Below, piece after piece: positions 32,766-42,939 of a stretch of 64,000 bases of DNA (position 1 is the first letter of the stretch; every line of letters starts with the position of its first letter). The notes beneath the pieces were generated by a model. The model was not told where the DNA came from, made no database searches, and worked only from the letters and a program-made list of their open reading frames with translations. This DNA is from Cololabis saira. Taxonomy: Eukaryota; Chordata; Actinopteri; Beloniformes; Belonidae. The stretch lies in NCBI RefSeq assembly GCF_033807715.1, contig NC_084607.1, forward strand, positions 124,001 to 188,000, read 5' to 3'. Both the position numbers and the translations under genes were made by a program.

Positions 32766-33600
32766 CTGAACAGAAAGTAAAACATGTTCCAGTCTCATCA
32801 GAGAAGTGTTTCTTCAAATATCAACTTTGTCATCAGGTCCATGTGGGTCACCACCGTATCTGGACTTTATTAAACAGGTTTTACAGTTTTGTTACATCCA
32901 TGATGTCGGTTCCTGGTTGTTCCTCTGACATGTTCACCTTTACTGAACATCCTGAGCTTTTCTGGTCCAAGTCTGACACTAGATTAAGATGAAAACACCA
33001 ACATACACACCAATTCTTTTGATTAGTGTTGATGTTCAAATATTGTTCAAAGCAGCAGTTTAGAGATCAGAAGCTGATCTAGCAACAATTATTAACACCA
33101 GAATGGATCTGTGGAGAACTGCTGGACTTTATATCATGTGTCCAGTTTTATATCATTTATGCAGGATTCCTGAGCTTTTTATCATAATGATCCTTGTATG
33201 TTATAAAGAGTTAAAATCATGTTTTCTGAGAGCAGAAGATATTAAAATACTTTACTTTTAGTAATATGTCATTTATAATTTGACTTAACTTGCAAACACC
33301 TAATAATTATTTTACAACTGAGTTTATCAGTTAATATCTTACTTTTAGTTAAAGATAAGAATGATTGAATTATGTATATTTATCAGACTAATTCAACAGA
33401 TTCTGAAGTCTGTGTGAAACTAAACATCAGGTTCTGTATCGCTTGCACTTGAAAAGTCTTTGCTTGAACAACTAATGATCTGCTTGATTAAAGGACATTT
33501 CTGAATTAAACCCCCACGGGAGGATCTAAGACACTTCCTGTCAGGACGATCACTTTGACGCTCCACCTGTAGTCGTCAGTCCAACCTGTCCAGGTCTGAG
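32766..33600. other. Intron or intergenic sequence, nothing recognised
   Basis: Unique within the window. AT-rich, no open frame of interest on either strand, no repeat signature recognised by eye. Confidence 0.5.
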
Positions 33601-34060
33601 GCCTCGTTTACACGCAGCAACAACGCTGCTGTTTTCATGAGTTTTAGCCGTTCGTTTACACCAAAACGAAGCTCAAAGTCTCCAAAAACCATCATTCCTG
33701 AAAACTCCGGCCAAGGTGGAGATTTGCTTGTAAATGGAGAGAAACGGACATTTAGGCTTCAGAACGTCTCATTATGGACAGAAACGTCACCAGCGTCATG
33801 TGTAGCAGCTGTGGTTACGGTTTGTTTGGCCGCTGTGATCATGATGGAAGCTGTTAAGTGATAACTGACTTCACTACTGTCTTAATGTGGCTGTTCAGGT
33901 CTGAGTCAGAACCACTCCCTGATTTCTGGGTTGGCTATGTGTCTTTTAGCTTCACTACTTGAAGCTGAATGCCGACATTTAATCTTATTTACTTGGTTCC
34001 AAACGCGATTATTTCTGTTTTTATCTTCAATTAACTGAAATAAATCGTGGCACATCCAAT
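33601..34060. repeat. Possible degenerate MITE-like sequence
   Basis: CGTTTACACGCAGC, CGTTTACACCAAAACGAAG and AAGGTGGAGATTTG are reminiscent of common fish hAT-type MITEs; no clear termini. The short plus-strand frame at 33637-33861 is not convincing. Confidence 0.3.
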
Positions 34061-34560
34061 TTTTAATGCAATCAATGAATTCGATAACATTTTTTAATTG
34101 GATTATAGTCTCTAGGTGAGATGCTTATATAGATTGGGGTGTCATCTGCATAGTCATGGTAGCACATTTTGTTCTTTTTCACAATTTGAGCAAGTGAGAG
34201 CATGTAAATATTAAACAAAAGAGACCCCAGAATTGAACCTTGAGGAACTCCACATGTTATTTGTGTTAACTCTGATAAGTAGTTACCTAAAGACACAAAA
34301 TATTATTTTTATTTTAGATAGGACTGAAACCAGGTTAGTGCTGTGCTAGAAAGTCCCACCCAGTTCTTCAACCTGTCTATCAAGATGTTCTTGTTGATTG
34401 TGTTGAAAGCAGCACTGAGATCCAGGAGGACTAAGACTGAAATGTTGCCAGTATTGGAGTGGATATCATTAAGGACCTTTACTAGAGCTGTCTCAGTGCT
34501 GTGATGTGGCCGGAAACCTGACTGGAACACATCAGAACTGTCATTTAGTGTCAGGACGTT
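34061..34560 (-). pseudogene. L2/CR1-group LINE reverse-transcriptase fragment
   Basis: Two adjacent frames read right to left: FQSGFRPHHSTETALVKVLN, ISVLVLLDLSAAFNTI (34530-34309), then ITCGVPQGSILGSLLFNIYM and YHDYADDTPIYIS (34296-34072). These are RT motifs of L2/Rex1/CR1-type elements, with YADD kept but a frameshift or stop between 34296 and 34309 and the usual second Asp of SAAFD changed to Asn. Lacks endonuclease and both ends. Dead fragment. Confidence 0.85.
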
Positions 34561-35100
34561 GTACGGGTTTTTGAAAAATGGGTTAAATTCAGGATATCAA
34601 CATTCATACAAGAAAGGCCACTCCAGAGCTAGGACACTTGCTCAAATGACAGATGATTGAGTTATTGAATAAGTTACGCTGCTATAAATCAGCTACTATT
34701 GCATGTGGTAAGAGTTATTTATCTTATAGGAAAAGCAGTGAATACTTTAATGGTAGTGATTCCAAGCTGAGAGCGTGAGCTGTGGGGTTCCCCAAAGGAG
34801 TTCTTTGGGTCTGCTTTTATTTTCAAAATTCATCAATGATTTACTGTTTATTCTAAATCATGCCGCCATTGCAATGCATGCTGACGATTCGACAGTTTAT
34901 ACATCGGCAAATGTGCCTATTGATTTAATTGAGATTTAAAGAGTGGAATTAAAATGAACATAAAAAATGGATGATAAGAAACAAACTAGTTCTTAATCAG
35001 GTGAAAAGAAGAGAGTACTGTTTTAGTTTCAAAACATTTATTAAGAAATTACCCTGTGCTATGCTTAACTACGGGTGATGTAGTGATACCTGATCATTCC
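34561..35100 (+). pseudogene. Second, unrelated LINE RT fragment
   Basis: From 34778: SCGVPQRSSLGLLLFSKFIN, then DLLFILNHAAIAMHADDSTV to a stop at about 34939. Motif order CGVPQ-x-S-x-LG...ADD is a non-LTR RT; the catalytic Y-A-D-D is H-A-D-D and upstream sequence (34600-34770) is full of stops. Clade uncertain (Rex1/jockey-like). Opposite in orientation to, and abutting, the L2-like fragment at 34061-34560. Confidence 0.65.
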
Positions 35101-35145
35101 TCAGGTTAAGGTGGAGAACTGATCACTCCGCAGGTTAAGGAGACC
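35080..35145. repeat. Short tandem repeat and inverted flank
   Basis: Two units of CTGATCA(T/C)TCC(T/G)CAGGTTAAGG; the same unit appears reversed at 42474-42505 and direct at 42585-42655, so it brackets the DNA element. Confidence 0.75.
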
Positions 35146-35359
35146 TGGGGCCTCATTTATAAAGCTTGCTTGCGCAGAAAAAGCGCCTGAAAGTTGCGGA
35201 AGCTGCCATCTACGCAAAGCCTCGGATCTAAAAAGAAAAAACTAACCGAAAAATCTGCTCATCTTTACGGCAACCCTGACCCTCCCGTAAGAATTTACTT
35301 AAGACACGGGGAACTGGCGACGCAGGCTGTGAGGTGGTGAAATGAAGCCAGATTCATGT

Positions 35360-35960
35360 CATACTCTTAATAATGTCATCACATATCACAACATATATCA
35401 GACTTATAATAAAATAGCGCTGATCGTGTCCCTCTGTGTTTGAAGCTCAGTCAGTCAGGACTCTGCTGCTGCTGCTGCAGTCGCAGTGACACGCCGGGAA
35501 CCTCCTTCACCGCTTTAGGACAGAACAAATGAGGGGCTCCTCAGAGCGTTTAGGGGCTCCACGGAGCCCCTCATTTCTTCCCTAAAGGGACACAGATTTT
35601 TTTATATATATAATGAGTTTTACGCGCGCGTGAAACCTTTAGGCTTAGGTGTAAGCCTAAATTAAGGTCCCGCGTTAAAACGACGCAGAGCCTACGGCGT
35701 AGGGTACGCGGCGACGCGCACCTACGCCGTAGGCTCTGCGTTGGTGACGCAGAACCATAAACCCGCCCTGAGCAGCTCTGAGGGGAGACGGGAGAGGAGG
35801 ATCGGGAGCGGGGGGTGAAGCGGGGCTGCCGGGCCCTTCGCACAGGGTGTGATTTGCAGTTAATGGCTGATCTTACCGTTAGTTTTTAAACTATAAAAAG
35901 TGGGGGGGACAAAAACATGATTTTGAAAAGACGGGGGGGGGACATGTCCCCCCCCACTGT
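35360..35960 (-). repeat. GC-rich palindrome-bearing repeat (copy B, inverted)
   Basis: Reverse complement of 10010-10650 with about the same landmarks (AATGTCATCACATATCACAA, AGCGCTGATCGTGTCCCTCT, GGGGGGACATGTCCCCCCC). The 21-bp perfect arms are 35683-35703 and 35721-35741. Confidence 0.78.
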
Positions 35961-36319
35961 TGCGCCGGGGCACTCACGGCGTTCCGCGCAGCAACGGCGT
36001 GCTGCCACTCACTCGCTTTATTTTATACTATTTATTTTTCTACTTTTACTGTGACCACAAAATAATGTCGTTTTCCTGTCCTCCACATCATCCTCAACAT
36101 CTCGATCTCAGATCTCAGTGAAATTCAGTACAGTGGCTGGACACGTTCATTCATTCCATGATTCATTCTGAAGCCAAACAGGCTGCAGGAAGCCACTGCG
36201 CATGCTCAGCAGGCTCATTCATATGCAAAAACATACCATTTTTGGTATGAAGTGGGCGTGTAGAGGGCGGGATATGAGCCGGATTCACCTGCGCAAGCTT
36301 CCAGCTGGACTGTGATTTA

Positions 36320-36554
36320 TTTTTTTTTTTTTGTGATCAACTTTTTATTTATTTTTCAAGATAAGCGTCCCCACAGTCCAGGGAGAGAAAAAAAAAAAAA
36401 AATACAACAAAACACCACCTGCTCAGATGCTTCTTCCCCCTTCCTTCCCACACCTTCCCACTCCCACCAACCCACTCCACCCCCACCCCATACCCCCCCA
36501 AATAATGAATCCAAATGCAGAGAGCCAAAAAAAAAAAAATAAAAAAATAAATAA

Positions 36555-36590
<36 letters not shown>

Positions 36591-36780
36591 AGCACAAAAC
36601 AGAACACACAAAACAAAAACAACAGCAGCAACAAAACACAAAGCACGTACACCACTCCCAACCCCCTGCCCTTGCCATCCAGGAATCCCATGACATTCCC
36701 ATTCACTAAACAAGCCATTCTAAACATAAAACCAAACAGACAAAGATCATGAAACCATGGACGAGTTTGACCACAAACAT
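36320..36780 (-). other. LINE 3'UTR with homopurine and A-rich tracts
   Basis: Contains A-runs at 36387-36401 and 36527-36590 (on the plus strand) broken by TAAATAAATA, and a C-rich CCCACTCCACCCCCACCCC stretch. Guanine-rich on the transcript strand, as in many L1 3'UTRs. The long Phe/Leu-rich frames here are artefacts. Confidence 0.75.
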
Positions 36781-39700
36781 TCATAACCTCTCAGAAATTT
36801 TCTCTAATAGATTTGACCAGCAATTGATATTTGGTGATTTGGCATGATGTAGGCGAGCTGTAGAAAGCTCAAGCTGTGCAATATCCCGGTAAGCAAAAAG
36901 CCATTCCCTCACTGACAGTGCATGTGGTGGTTTCCAGCGACAGGCTATCATTCTTTTAGCGGCTGTAACACCAGCCAACAATAAACGCTTGTTGTTTATA
37001 GTTAGTTTTAGAGATGAGGTGTCATTAAGTAAAAGCAAAGCTTGTGAGTGAGGAATGGCCTTTCCAGTTAAGTTAGACATGATACACGAAACATTATTCC
37101 AGAAACTATTTACCTCCGGACACTGCCAAACCATATGATAGAAAGTAGCAATGGTATTGTCTGGACAAAAATCACAGTATGGATTATCTCTGAATTTCAT
37201 TTGTTGTAGTCTCCGAGGAGTTAAGTAAGACCTATGAATGAATTTGTAGTGTATCATTTGATGATCAGGATTTCTTGAAGACAAAGATACATTTGACCAT
37301 ATAGTTTGCCAATCTAGGTCTGAGGGAGTACTAATATCCGTCTTCCAGAGTCTATTAAGAAATAGAGGTTTGTATGACGCCTTGGTTATGAATTTATATA
37401 AATCAGAAACAATACCATTGTTTTTGCCTTTAGTGTCAAAAAGAGCATGGAGAGGATGGTTTTCCAACTCAGTGCCCCACGGAAAACCTTGAGCGCGCAT
37501 TGCTGCACGTAACTGTAAATAAAAGTAAAAAGTACCTGGTAGGTTGTAAGACCTATCTAAGTCATGGAATTCACGAAGCCCACTTCTTCCTATGATGTCT
37601 TTAAAAACCCAGACTCCTTTATCCCTCCATTTTGGGAAAACAATTGTTTTTTTCTCGATTAGAAGAGAATAATTAAGAAAAATAGGGGATTGAGCAAAGA
37701 ATTGATTGTGAATTTTGGCAAATCGCTGGACTTTATGCCAAACTATAAAAAGATACGAAATTATTGGCCCAAAATCGCGTTTTACTGTCCTCTGGGGTAT
37801 ATTGGAGTATATCAGATTAGACAGTTTGTGTGGATAGATTAGATGCTCTTCGATAGGGCGCCATGACACTAGAGTCTCTGAGTTCAGCCAAGTAGTAAGT
37901 GGACGCAAAATAAAACACCATGAATACCATTCAAAATTGGGCAAATTAACACCTCCTGAGGATCTATACCTTTGCAGAGTAGCAGCTTTGATTCTGGGTT
38001 TCTTTTTGTTCCATAAGAATGTACTAATAATGGACTGGAGCTTCTTCCAGTAACCACCCGGTGGAGCTAGAGGAATCATGGAACTGATAAAATTAATGCG
38101 AGGCAGTATATTCATCTTGATGACTGAAAGTCTGGATTGAAAGGAGGTTGGGAGCATACCCCATTTTTTCAAGTCACCATCAATATCACTTAGGACTTTA
38201 TTATAGTTAGCAGAGGTTAGTGAGGTAAGGGAGGTATGGATGGACACTCCTAAATATTTAAATTCACAAACAACTGGAATATTAAAGAGGGGAGTCTGAT
38301 CACCCGGTCTTCCCAATAGCATTAAGGCTGATTTTGTCCAATTTATTTTATAACCTGATATACTGCTAAAGACATCAAACATTTTAAAGAGATGTGGGAG
38401 AGATTTAGATGGATTTTTTGTAAAAATCAAAATATCATCTGCGTACAGAGAGATATAATGTGGAGTATTGTGAATAATAATTGGTTCAAGAACCTCTGAC
38501 TGTCGTATCACCTGAGCAACCGGTTCCAGAGATAAAGAAAATAGAAGTGGAGATAAAGGGCAGCCCTGACGAGAGGATCTGGAGACTGGAAACCTAGATG
38601 AGCAAGTGTTGCCCGTTATAACAACTGCAGAAGGGTTGACATACAATAATTTAATCATAGAAATAAAACTATCACTGAAGCCCATGTGTTGGAGTACAGA
38701 CCATAAATAACACCATTCCAACCGGTCAAAAGCCTTCTCGGCATCTAATGAGAGAATGCCACTTTGATCTTCCGAATCTGAGGCTGAATCTATAATATGG
38801 AGTAAGCGACGGACATTATCAGATGCTAATCTGGATTTAATAAACCCAGTTTGGTCGTGGTGGACCAAACGGGGCATATGCTGTTCTAAACGGGTAGCTA
38901 AAACCTTAGCGTAAAGCTTAACTTCACAGTTCAGGAGACTTAAAGGCCTGTAGGAACTGCAGTCATCAGATGGTTTGTCCTTTTTTAGTAAAAGAGAAAT
39001 AATTGCAATATTAGAACTAACAGAGAAGGAGCCTCTTTTAATAGCAAAATTAAACATATTTAACAGCAAATGACCAAGCTGAGGCCAGAAAGCATCATAT
39101 AATTCTGGTGGTAATCCATCCAGGCCTGGAGATTTTCCTCTGTTCATTGATTGGATGGCTTTCCTTAATTCTTCTAGAGTGATAGGTGCCTCTAACTGAC
39201 AAGTGGCCTCCTGAGTTAGCGTAGGTAAATGCAATGGCCTAAGGAATTCAGAGCAGAGTTTATCATCATGAAGCACCTCTGACTTATAAAGATTTTGGTA
39301 AAACAGTTGAAAGGTGCTATTAATCTTTATGGGATCAGATGTTATGTCCCCCTCATTCGTCCTAATTGCTGATATATTTGCTAGATTATCATTTGTTCGT
39401 ATTTTATGTGCAAGCAATCGGCTAGGTCGAGCACTGTTCATATAATAATTCTGCCTAGTGCGGTGGATAATAAATTCTGCTTCCCTTCTTAACAGACTAT
39501 TTAGTTCACCAAGTAATTTCCGTCGCTTACAGGTATTTTCACAAGAAATATTATTTATCATGTCTTGCTCAAGTGCTACAATTTCAGATTCCAGAGATTC
39601 AATGCGATGTTTTCTAGATTTACTGAGATTTGATGCAAATGAAATCGCTTTGTTCCTGATGCAACCTTTAACCGCATCCCATAACACACGAGGATCATCA

Positions 39701-40539
39701 ACTGATGGACTATTTATTGTGATGAATTCGTTCAATTCAGCCTCAAGCTCTCGTCTAAAAGTGTCATTCTGAAGTAGAGACGTGTTAAAACGCCAGCGGA
39801 CAGCCTTAGATTGACTGGCTCTTAATGATAAAGTACATAAAACAGCCCTATGATCAGATAATGAGATTGGAGTCATTCCAGTTCTGTGAATATCACTAAA
39901 AAGAGTTTTGGATGCAAAAATATAGTCAATTCTTGAAAAAGTCTTATGTCGAGCGGAGAAGAAAGAAAATTCTCTGGTGGAAGGATTCATCAGGCGCCAA
40001 ATATCAATCACACCATGATCTGTAGACAATTTCTGTAATGCTATAGATGCCAGCTGTTGATCTCTACTTTCTGTTACTCCTGTTCTATCAATGTCATGGA
40101 GCCATACAGCATTGAAATCACCCCCTATCAAAAGCTGGTACTCTGGAAGATCTATTAATATAGAGGCTAGTGAGTCATAAAAATGCTGATCAAAACAATT
40201 TGGTGCATAAACACAGATCAGAGCAATCTTAATACCATTATAAGCTATTTTGCAAAAAGTGATTCGACCATCATCAGATCCTCCTGTACCCAAATTAGTA
40301 TAATTTAGGTTACGTTTTGCAGCTATAAAAACCCCTTTGCTCCTTTTGGTGTAACAGGAGGAGGCAATCACATGATAGTATTTATTCTTAAATCTGTGTA
40401 CATCAACTTCAAGAAGGTGTGACTCCTGTATAAAAGCAAAGTGGATATTCTTCCTATAAAGGAGCTTCAGAGTACTAGTACGCTTCTGGGGTGAATTAAG
40501 GCCCCGTGAATTCCATGACAGAATATTAATATTATTCAT
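36781..40539 (-). CDS. LINE ORF2: APE endonuclease / reverse transcriptase, 1,252 aa
   Basis: Retrotransposition enzyme that nicks target DNA and reverse-transcribes its own RNA in the nucleus. Residues 1-235 are an APE-type endonuclease: SWNSRG (8-13), QES (38-40, metal-binding Glu), GGDFNAV (139-145), RIDYIF (203-208), SDH (228-230). A linker (240-460) precedes the RT: GKSPGLDGLPPEL (468-480), SSYRPLSLLN (528-537), SLDAEKAFD (597-605, catalytic Asp599), RQGCPLSPLLF (657-667), YADD (699-702), KYLGV (761-765). The C-terminus has a zinc-knuckle-like C-x2-C-x8-H-x5-C (C1122, C1125, H1134, C1140). Length is normal for L1/Tx1-group ORF2 and all catalytic motifs are present. Start ATG immediately precedes the endonuclease, as expected. 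Confidence 0.95.
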   Translation of the reverse strand: MNNINILSWNSRGLNSPQKRTSTLKLLYRKNIHFAFIQESHLLEVDVHRFKNKYYHVIASSCYTKRSKGVFIAAKRNLNYTNLGTGGSDDGRITFCKIAYNGIKIALICVYAPNCFDQHFYDSLASILIDLPEYQLLIGGDFNAVWLHDIDRTGVTESRDQQLASIALQKLSTDHGVIDIWRLMNPSTREFSFFSARHKTFSRIDYIFASKTLFSDIHRTGMTPISLSDHRAVLCTLSLRASQSKAVRWRFNTSLLQNDTFRRELEAELNEFITINSPSVDDPRVLWDAVKGCIRNKAISFASNLSKSRKHRIESLESEIVALEQDMINNISCENTCKRRKLLGELNSLLRREAEFIIHRTRQNYYMNSARPSRLLAHKIRTNDNLANISAIRTNEGDITSDPIKINSTFQLFYQNLYKSEVLHDDKLCSEFLRPLHLPTLTQEATCQLEAPITLEELRKAIQSMNRGKSPGLDGLPPELYDAFWPQLGHLLLNMFNFAIKRGSFSVSSNIAIISLLLKKDKPSDDCSSYRPLSLLNCEVKLYAKVLATRLEQHMPRLVHHDQTGFIKSRLASDNVRRLLHIIDSASDSEDQSGILSLDAEKAFDRLEWCYLWSVLQHMGFSDSFISMIKLLYVNPSAVVITGNTCSSRFPVSRSSRQGCPLSPLLFSLSLEPVAQVIRQSEVLEPIIIHNTPHYISLYADDILIFTKNPSKSLPHLFKMFDVFSSISGYKINWTKSALMLLGRPGDQTPLFNIPVVCEFKYLGVSIHTSLTSLTSANYNKVLSDIDGDLKKWGMLPTSFQSRLSVIKMNILPRINFISSMIPLAPPGGYWKKLQSIISTFLWNKKKPRIKAATLQRYRSSGGVNLPNFEWYSWCFILRPLTTWLNSETLVSWRPIEEHLIYPHKLSNLIYSNIPQRTVKRDFGPIISYLFIVWHKVQRFAKIHNQFFAQSPIFLNYSLLIEKKTIVFPKWRDKGVWVFKDIIGRSGLREFHDLDRSYNLPGTFYFYLQLRAAMRAQGFPWGTELENHPLHALFDTKGKNNGIVSDLYKFITKASYKPLFLNRLWKTDISTPSDLDWQTIWSNVSLSSRNPDHQMIHYKFIHRSYLTPRRLQQMKFRDNPYCDFCPDNTIATFYHMVWQCPEVNSFWNNVSCIMSNLTGKAIPHSQALLLLNDTSSLKLTINNKRLLLAGVTAAKRMIACRWKPPHALSVREWLFAYRDIAQLELSTARLHHAKSPNINCWSNLLEKISERL

Positions 40540-41299
40540 ATTTATTTAGATTGAAGGTTGGCATACAGATCCACGAATACAATAAATAAATCCCGTTTGG
40601 TAGGGTTGGAAATACAAAGGACACCTGGACCCCCCCACCCACCCCCCACATGAGCCAATACGTACATACACACACACACACAAAAACAAAAAAAAACAAG
40701 AAAAAAAAAACAAACAAAAAAAAAGCTCTGCCTTGACCATCCAAAGTCCTCTCCAGAAAAAGGGAGAAGACAGCCCACCCCCCAAAAAAAGTATACCAGT
40801 CATCATGGAATCAGAACAGTCATAGCCCCTCCACCCTCCACTGAAAAATAAATTATAAGGGCTTGTATTTAAACTATGGGACAGTAAACCACGCAAAATG
40901 GGGCATCACAAAAAATATCAGGTTTCCTTAAGCCTAGAGGAACAACAATCAACAGAGAGAGCTGTCAGTAAAGGGTTTAATAAACTAAATAGTGAAATTA
41001 ACTACATCTCATAGGCTTATCAAAGACAGCAAATATCATATTAAAGTCACTTTGTAGAGAACGCCACGAAGAGAGAAAGGGAGATATGGAATACACATCA
41101 TGGTTTAGTAGTCTGAAGAGTTCGAAAAAGATTTACTTTGATGAAACTAAAGTCCGAGTTGCGGCTCCGCGCCAGACCGACGCAGAGCCCACGCCGCAAG
41201 GCACGCGTCGCCGCGGACCCTACGCCGTAGCCTCCGCGCCGGCGCAACGCAGAACCACGAATCAGCCCCCAGTCAGTTCAGACTTACCATTGTCGGCGC
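40540..41299 (-). other. LINE inter-ORF spacer with captured GC palindrome fragment
   Basis: Unusually long (760 bp) for an L1 spacer. 41160-41265 is GC-rich and resembles the palindromes at 10286-10344 and 35683-35741 (ACGCAGAGCCCACGCCGC ... CCTACGCCGTAG...GCG), with mismatches. Also has C-rich (CCCCCCCACCCACCCCCC) and CA/A-rich tracts. How ORF2 is translated is not evident; an internal initiation or reinitiation mechanism would be needed. Confidence 0.7.
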
Positions 41300-42142
41300 T
41301 TATTTACCAACCGAGGCTTGATCTTTCTCCAGGGAAGCAATGAACTGTTCGGCGTCGCTCAGGTCCTGGAAGGTGTAAATGTTGCCCCCCCGGGACAGCT
41401 TGATTGTAGCAGGATAAAGAAGGAAAGCCTCAAATCCGTGAGTGCGGGCCTCGTACATCAGCTTGTAGCACGGTCTCCGACGCCTGGTTGTAGCCTCGCT
41501 GTAGTCGGCAGTGAACTTCAGCTGGATGCCCTCCACCTCCGGAGGATTCTTCCTGGCTTCGTTGAGTAAGCGATCTCTATCAGTGTAGCGGAGGCACTTG
41601 ATGATCAGCGGGCGCGGGCGTTGTGCCTTACCGGGACCCGGCTTGGATAGATGTCCGAGCCGATGACACCTCATCAGCTCCGGCGAGGTGGGTCCGAGGG
41701 CGGGGAACCATTCAGGAATCATCTCCATCAGGTAAGCACGAGCATTCGGGCTCTCGGCTCCCTCTTTGAGGTTGAATATGAGAAGGTTATCCCTGCGTGC
41801 CCTATCCTCCATTTCAATGAGTTTGGTTTCGTTAATTTGTAGGTTCTTCAGACATAAAGCTGTTGACTTTTCCACATTGGCGACCCGCTCCTGGAGATTA
41901 ACAGTTTCAGTGCGGATATGTCTTATTTCCTCAGTGTGCTTTGACAGAGTAGCGTGCATATTGTCAATTCGTTTTTCAAGTCTGTTGAAACGAGCTTCAG
42001 ATTTCTCATCAGCTTCATTGAAATATCTTGCCATTGTTGCCTCCATCACTTGCGCCAGTGCCGCATTTTCTCCACCAAGCTCTTTGTGAAGTTGAGCCGT
42101 CATGTCTTGCTTGGCGGCGGTTGCTTTTCTTGTTTTTCTCAT
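41300..42142 (-). CDS. LINE ORF1: coiled-coil/RRM nucleic-acid-binding protein, 280 aa
   Basis: L1 ORF1p-type RNA chaperone that trimerises and coats the LINE RNA. Basic N-terminus (MRKTRKATAAKQ), a long charged heptad region from about 35 to 115 (RFNRLEKRIDNMHATL, EIRHIRTETVNLQERV) as coiled coil, an RRM starting RRDNLLIFNL (116-125) and continuing through PRPLIIKCLRYTDRDRLL (177-194), and a C-terminal domain with ATTRRRRPCYKLMYEAR (217-233). Size and domain order fit vertebrate L1 ORF1. The frame is intact; ATG at 42142 follows a 176-nt 5'UTR. Confidence 0.92.
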   Translation of the reverse strand: MRKTRKATAAKQDMTAQLHKELGGENAALAQVMEATMARYFNEADEKSEARFNRLEKRIDNMHATLSKHTEEIRHIRTETVNLQERVANVEKSTALCLKNLQINETKLIEMEDRARRDNLLIFNLKEGAESPNARAYLMEMIPEWFPALGPTSPELMRCHRLGHLSKPGPGKAQRPRPLIIKCLRYTDRDRLLNEARKNPPEVEGIQLKFTADYSEATTRRRRPCYKLMYEARTHGFEAFLLYPATIKLSRGGNIYTFQDLSDAEQFIASLEKDQASVGK

Positions 42143-42403
42143 TTACTTTAAGCTTTAACTAAGAAGTTAAGTTTGTGCAACCAGAATGGAAAACTGACCA
42201 CACAGCTGTTAATTTTCTCAAAAGCTGAACAGTTTTCTCACAAGTTTACATAAAAGTTTGTGGAGGGTGGATGCAGAGGATTACTATGCTGCCGCCATGA
42301 CACCGGAACGCCTTGTCTCCTGGACTGTGATTTATAAAGAGAACCTTACGTGGAAGTCTGCGTGCACACGGTTTTATAGATCCGGATTTTTTTTTGCGCC
42401 CGC

Positions 42404-42574
42404 CATTTTCGGCTTTTGGGTGTACGTGCACTTTTAGTATGAATCCTACGCACTCCATTTTAAATGAGGCCCCAGGTCTCCACCTTAACCTGAGGAGTGA
42501 TCAGGGGCCTCATTTAAAATGGAGTGCGTAGAATTCATACTAAAAGTGCACGTACACCCAAAAGCCGAAAATGG
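42404..42574. repeat. Near-perfect inverted duplication of the DNA-element end
   Basis: 42404-42473 (CCATTTTCGGCTTTTGGG...ATGAGGCCCC) is repeated in reverse at 42505-42574, arms of about 70 bp with one or two mismatches, around a 31-bp centre that is the CTGATCACTCC repeat in reverse. The end of the DNA element has thus been copied head-to-head. Confidence 0.88.
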
Positions 42575-42655
42575 CATATATATATATATGATCACTCCTC
42601 AGGTTAAGGAGGAGACCTGATCACTCCTCAGGTTAAGGAGGAGACCTGAGCTCAG
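42575..42655. repeat. (TA)n and 29-bp tandem repeat
   Basis: ATATATATATATAT followed by units of GATCACTCCTCAGGTTAAGG + AGGAGACCT, two and a bit copies. Confidence 0.8.
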
Positions 42656-42939
42656 TCCAGGGCCCTCCTGGGGTTGGTAGAGGGAGCAATGCCCAGGACT
42701 GACTTAGGTAGTAGCACTGGGTGATATAATGGGAAAAAATCGGGGATAAAAAATATTGCTCTGTGATTTGGTCCAGTACAACCAAACGTAACCTGGCCAG
42801 GCTGCAGGTAAATCAGAACAAAGCAGCTGGCTGAGTCCTTCAGCAACATTATCAGACCAGTGGAAGTAATGAATCCCCATTCATCCTGGTTAAGTGGAGA
42901 AACTCATAAATATTCATTGATGACTTTAATCAAAGTAGT
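42656..42939. other. Unclassified sequence
   Basis: No repeat or coding signature recognised. Lies between the DNA element and the interrupted L1 copy. Confidence 0.4.

Larger units (their letters stand above)
36320..42318 (-). mobile_element. Full-length L1-type LINE with intact ORF1 and ORF2
   Basis: About 6.0 kb, read right to left: 5'UTR 42318-42143, ORF1 42142-41300, a 760-bp spacer, ORF2 40539-36781, 3'UTR with A-rich tracts, poly(A) (seen as T12 at 36320-36331). It is flanked by a perfect 15-bp direct repeat TGGACTGTGATTTAT (36305-36319 and 42319-42333) from target-primed reverse transcription. Two unbroken ORFs, a poly(A) end and a perfect target duplication mean a recent, potentially mobile copy. 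It interrupts the GGGGCCTCATTTA DNA element. Confidence 0.93.
35146..42473. mobile_element. DNA element with GGGGCCTCATTTATAAA ends, split by a full-length LINE
   Basis: Left end GGGGCCTCATTTATAAAG; right end ATTTTAAATGAGGCCCC, its inverted match. Without the LINE (36320-42318) it is about 1.3 kb and includes a 600-bp copy of the GC palindrome block. No transposase found. The flanking GATCACTCC...AAGGAGACCT is itself inverted on the other side, making the combined inverted repeat about 45 bp. Superfamily unknown to me. Confidence 0.65.

Noticed and set aside
36312..36784. Overlapping 76-142 residue frames rich in Phe or Leu
   Set aside because: They lie in the A/T-rich 3'UTR of the LINE and overlap each other in all frames.
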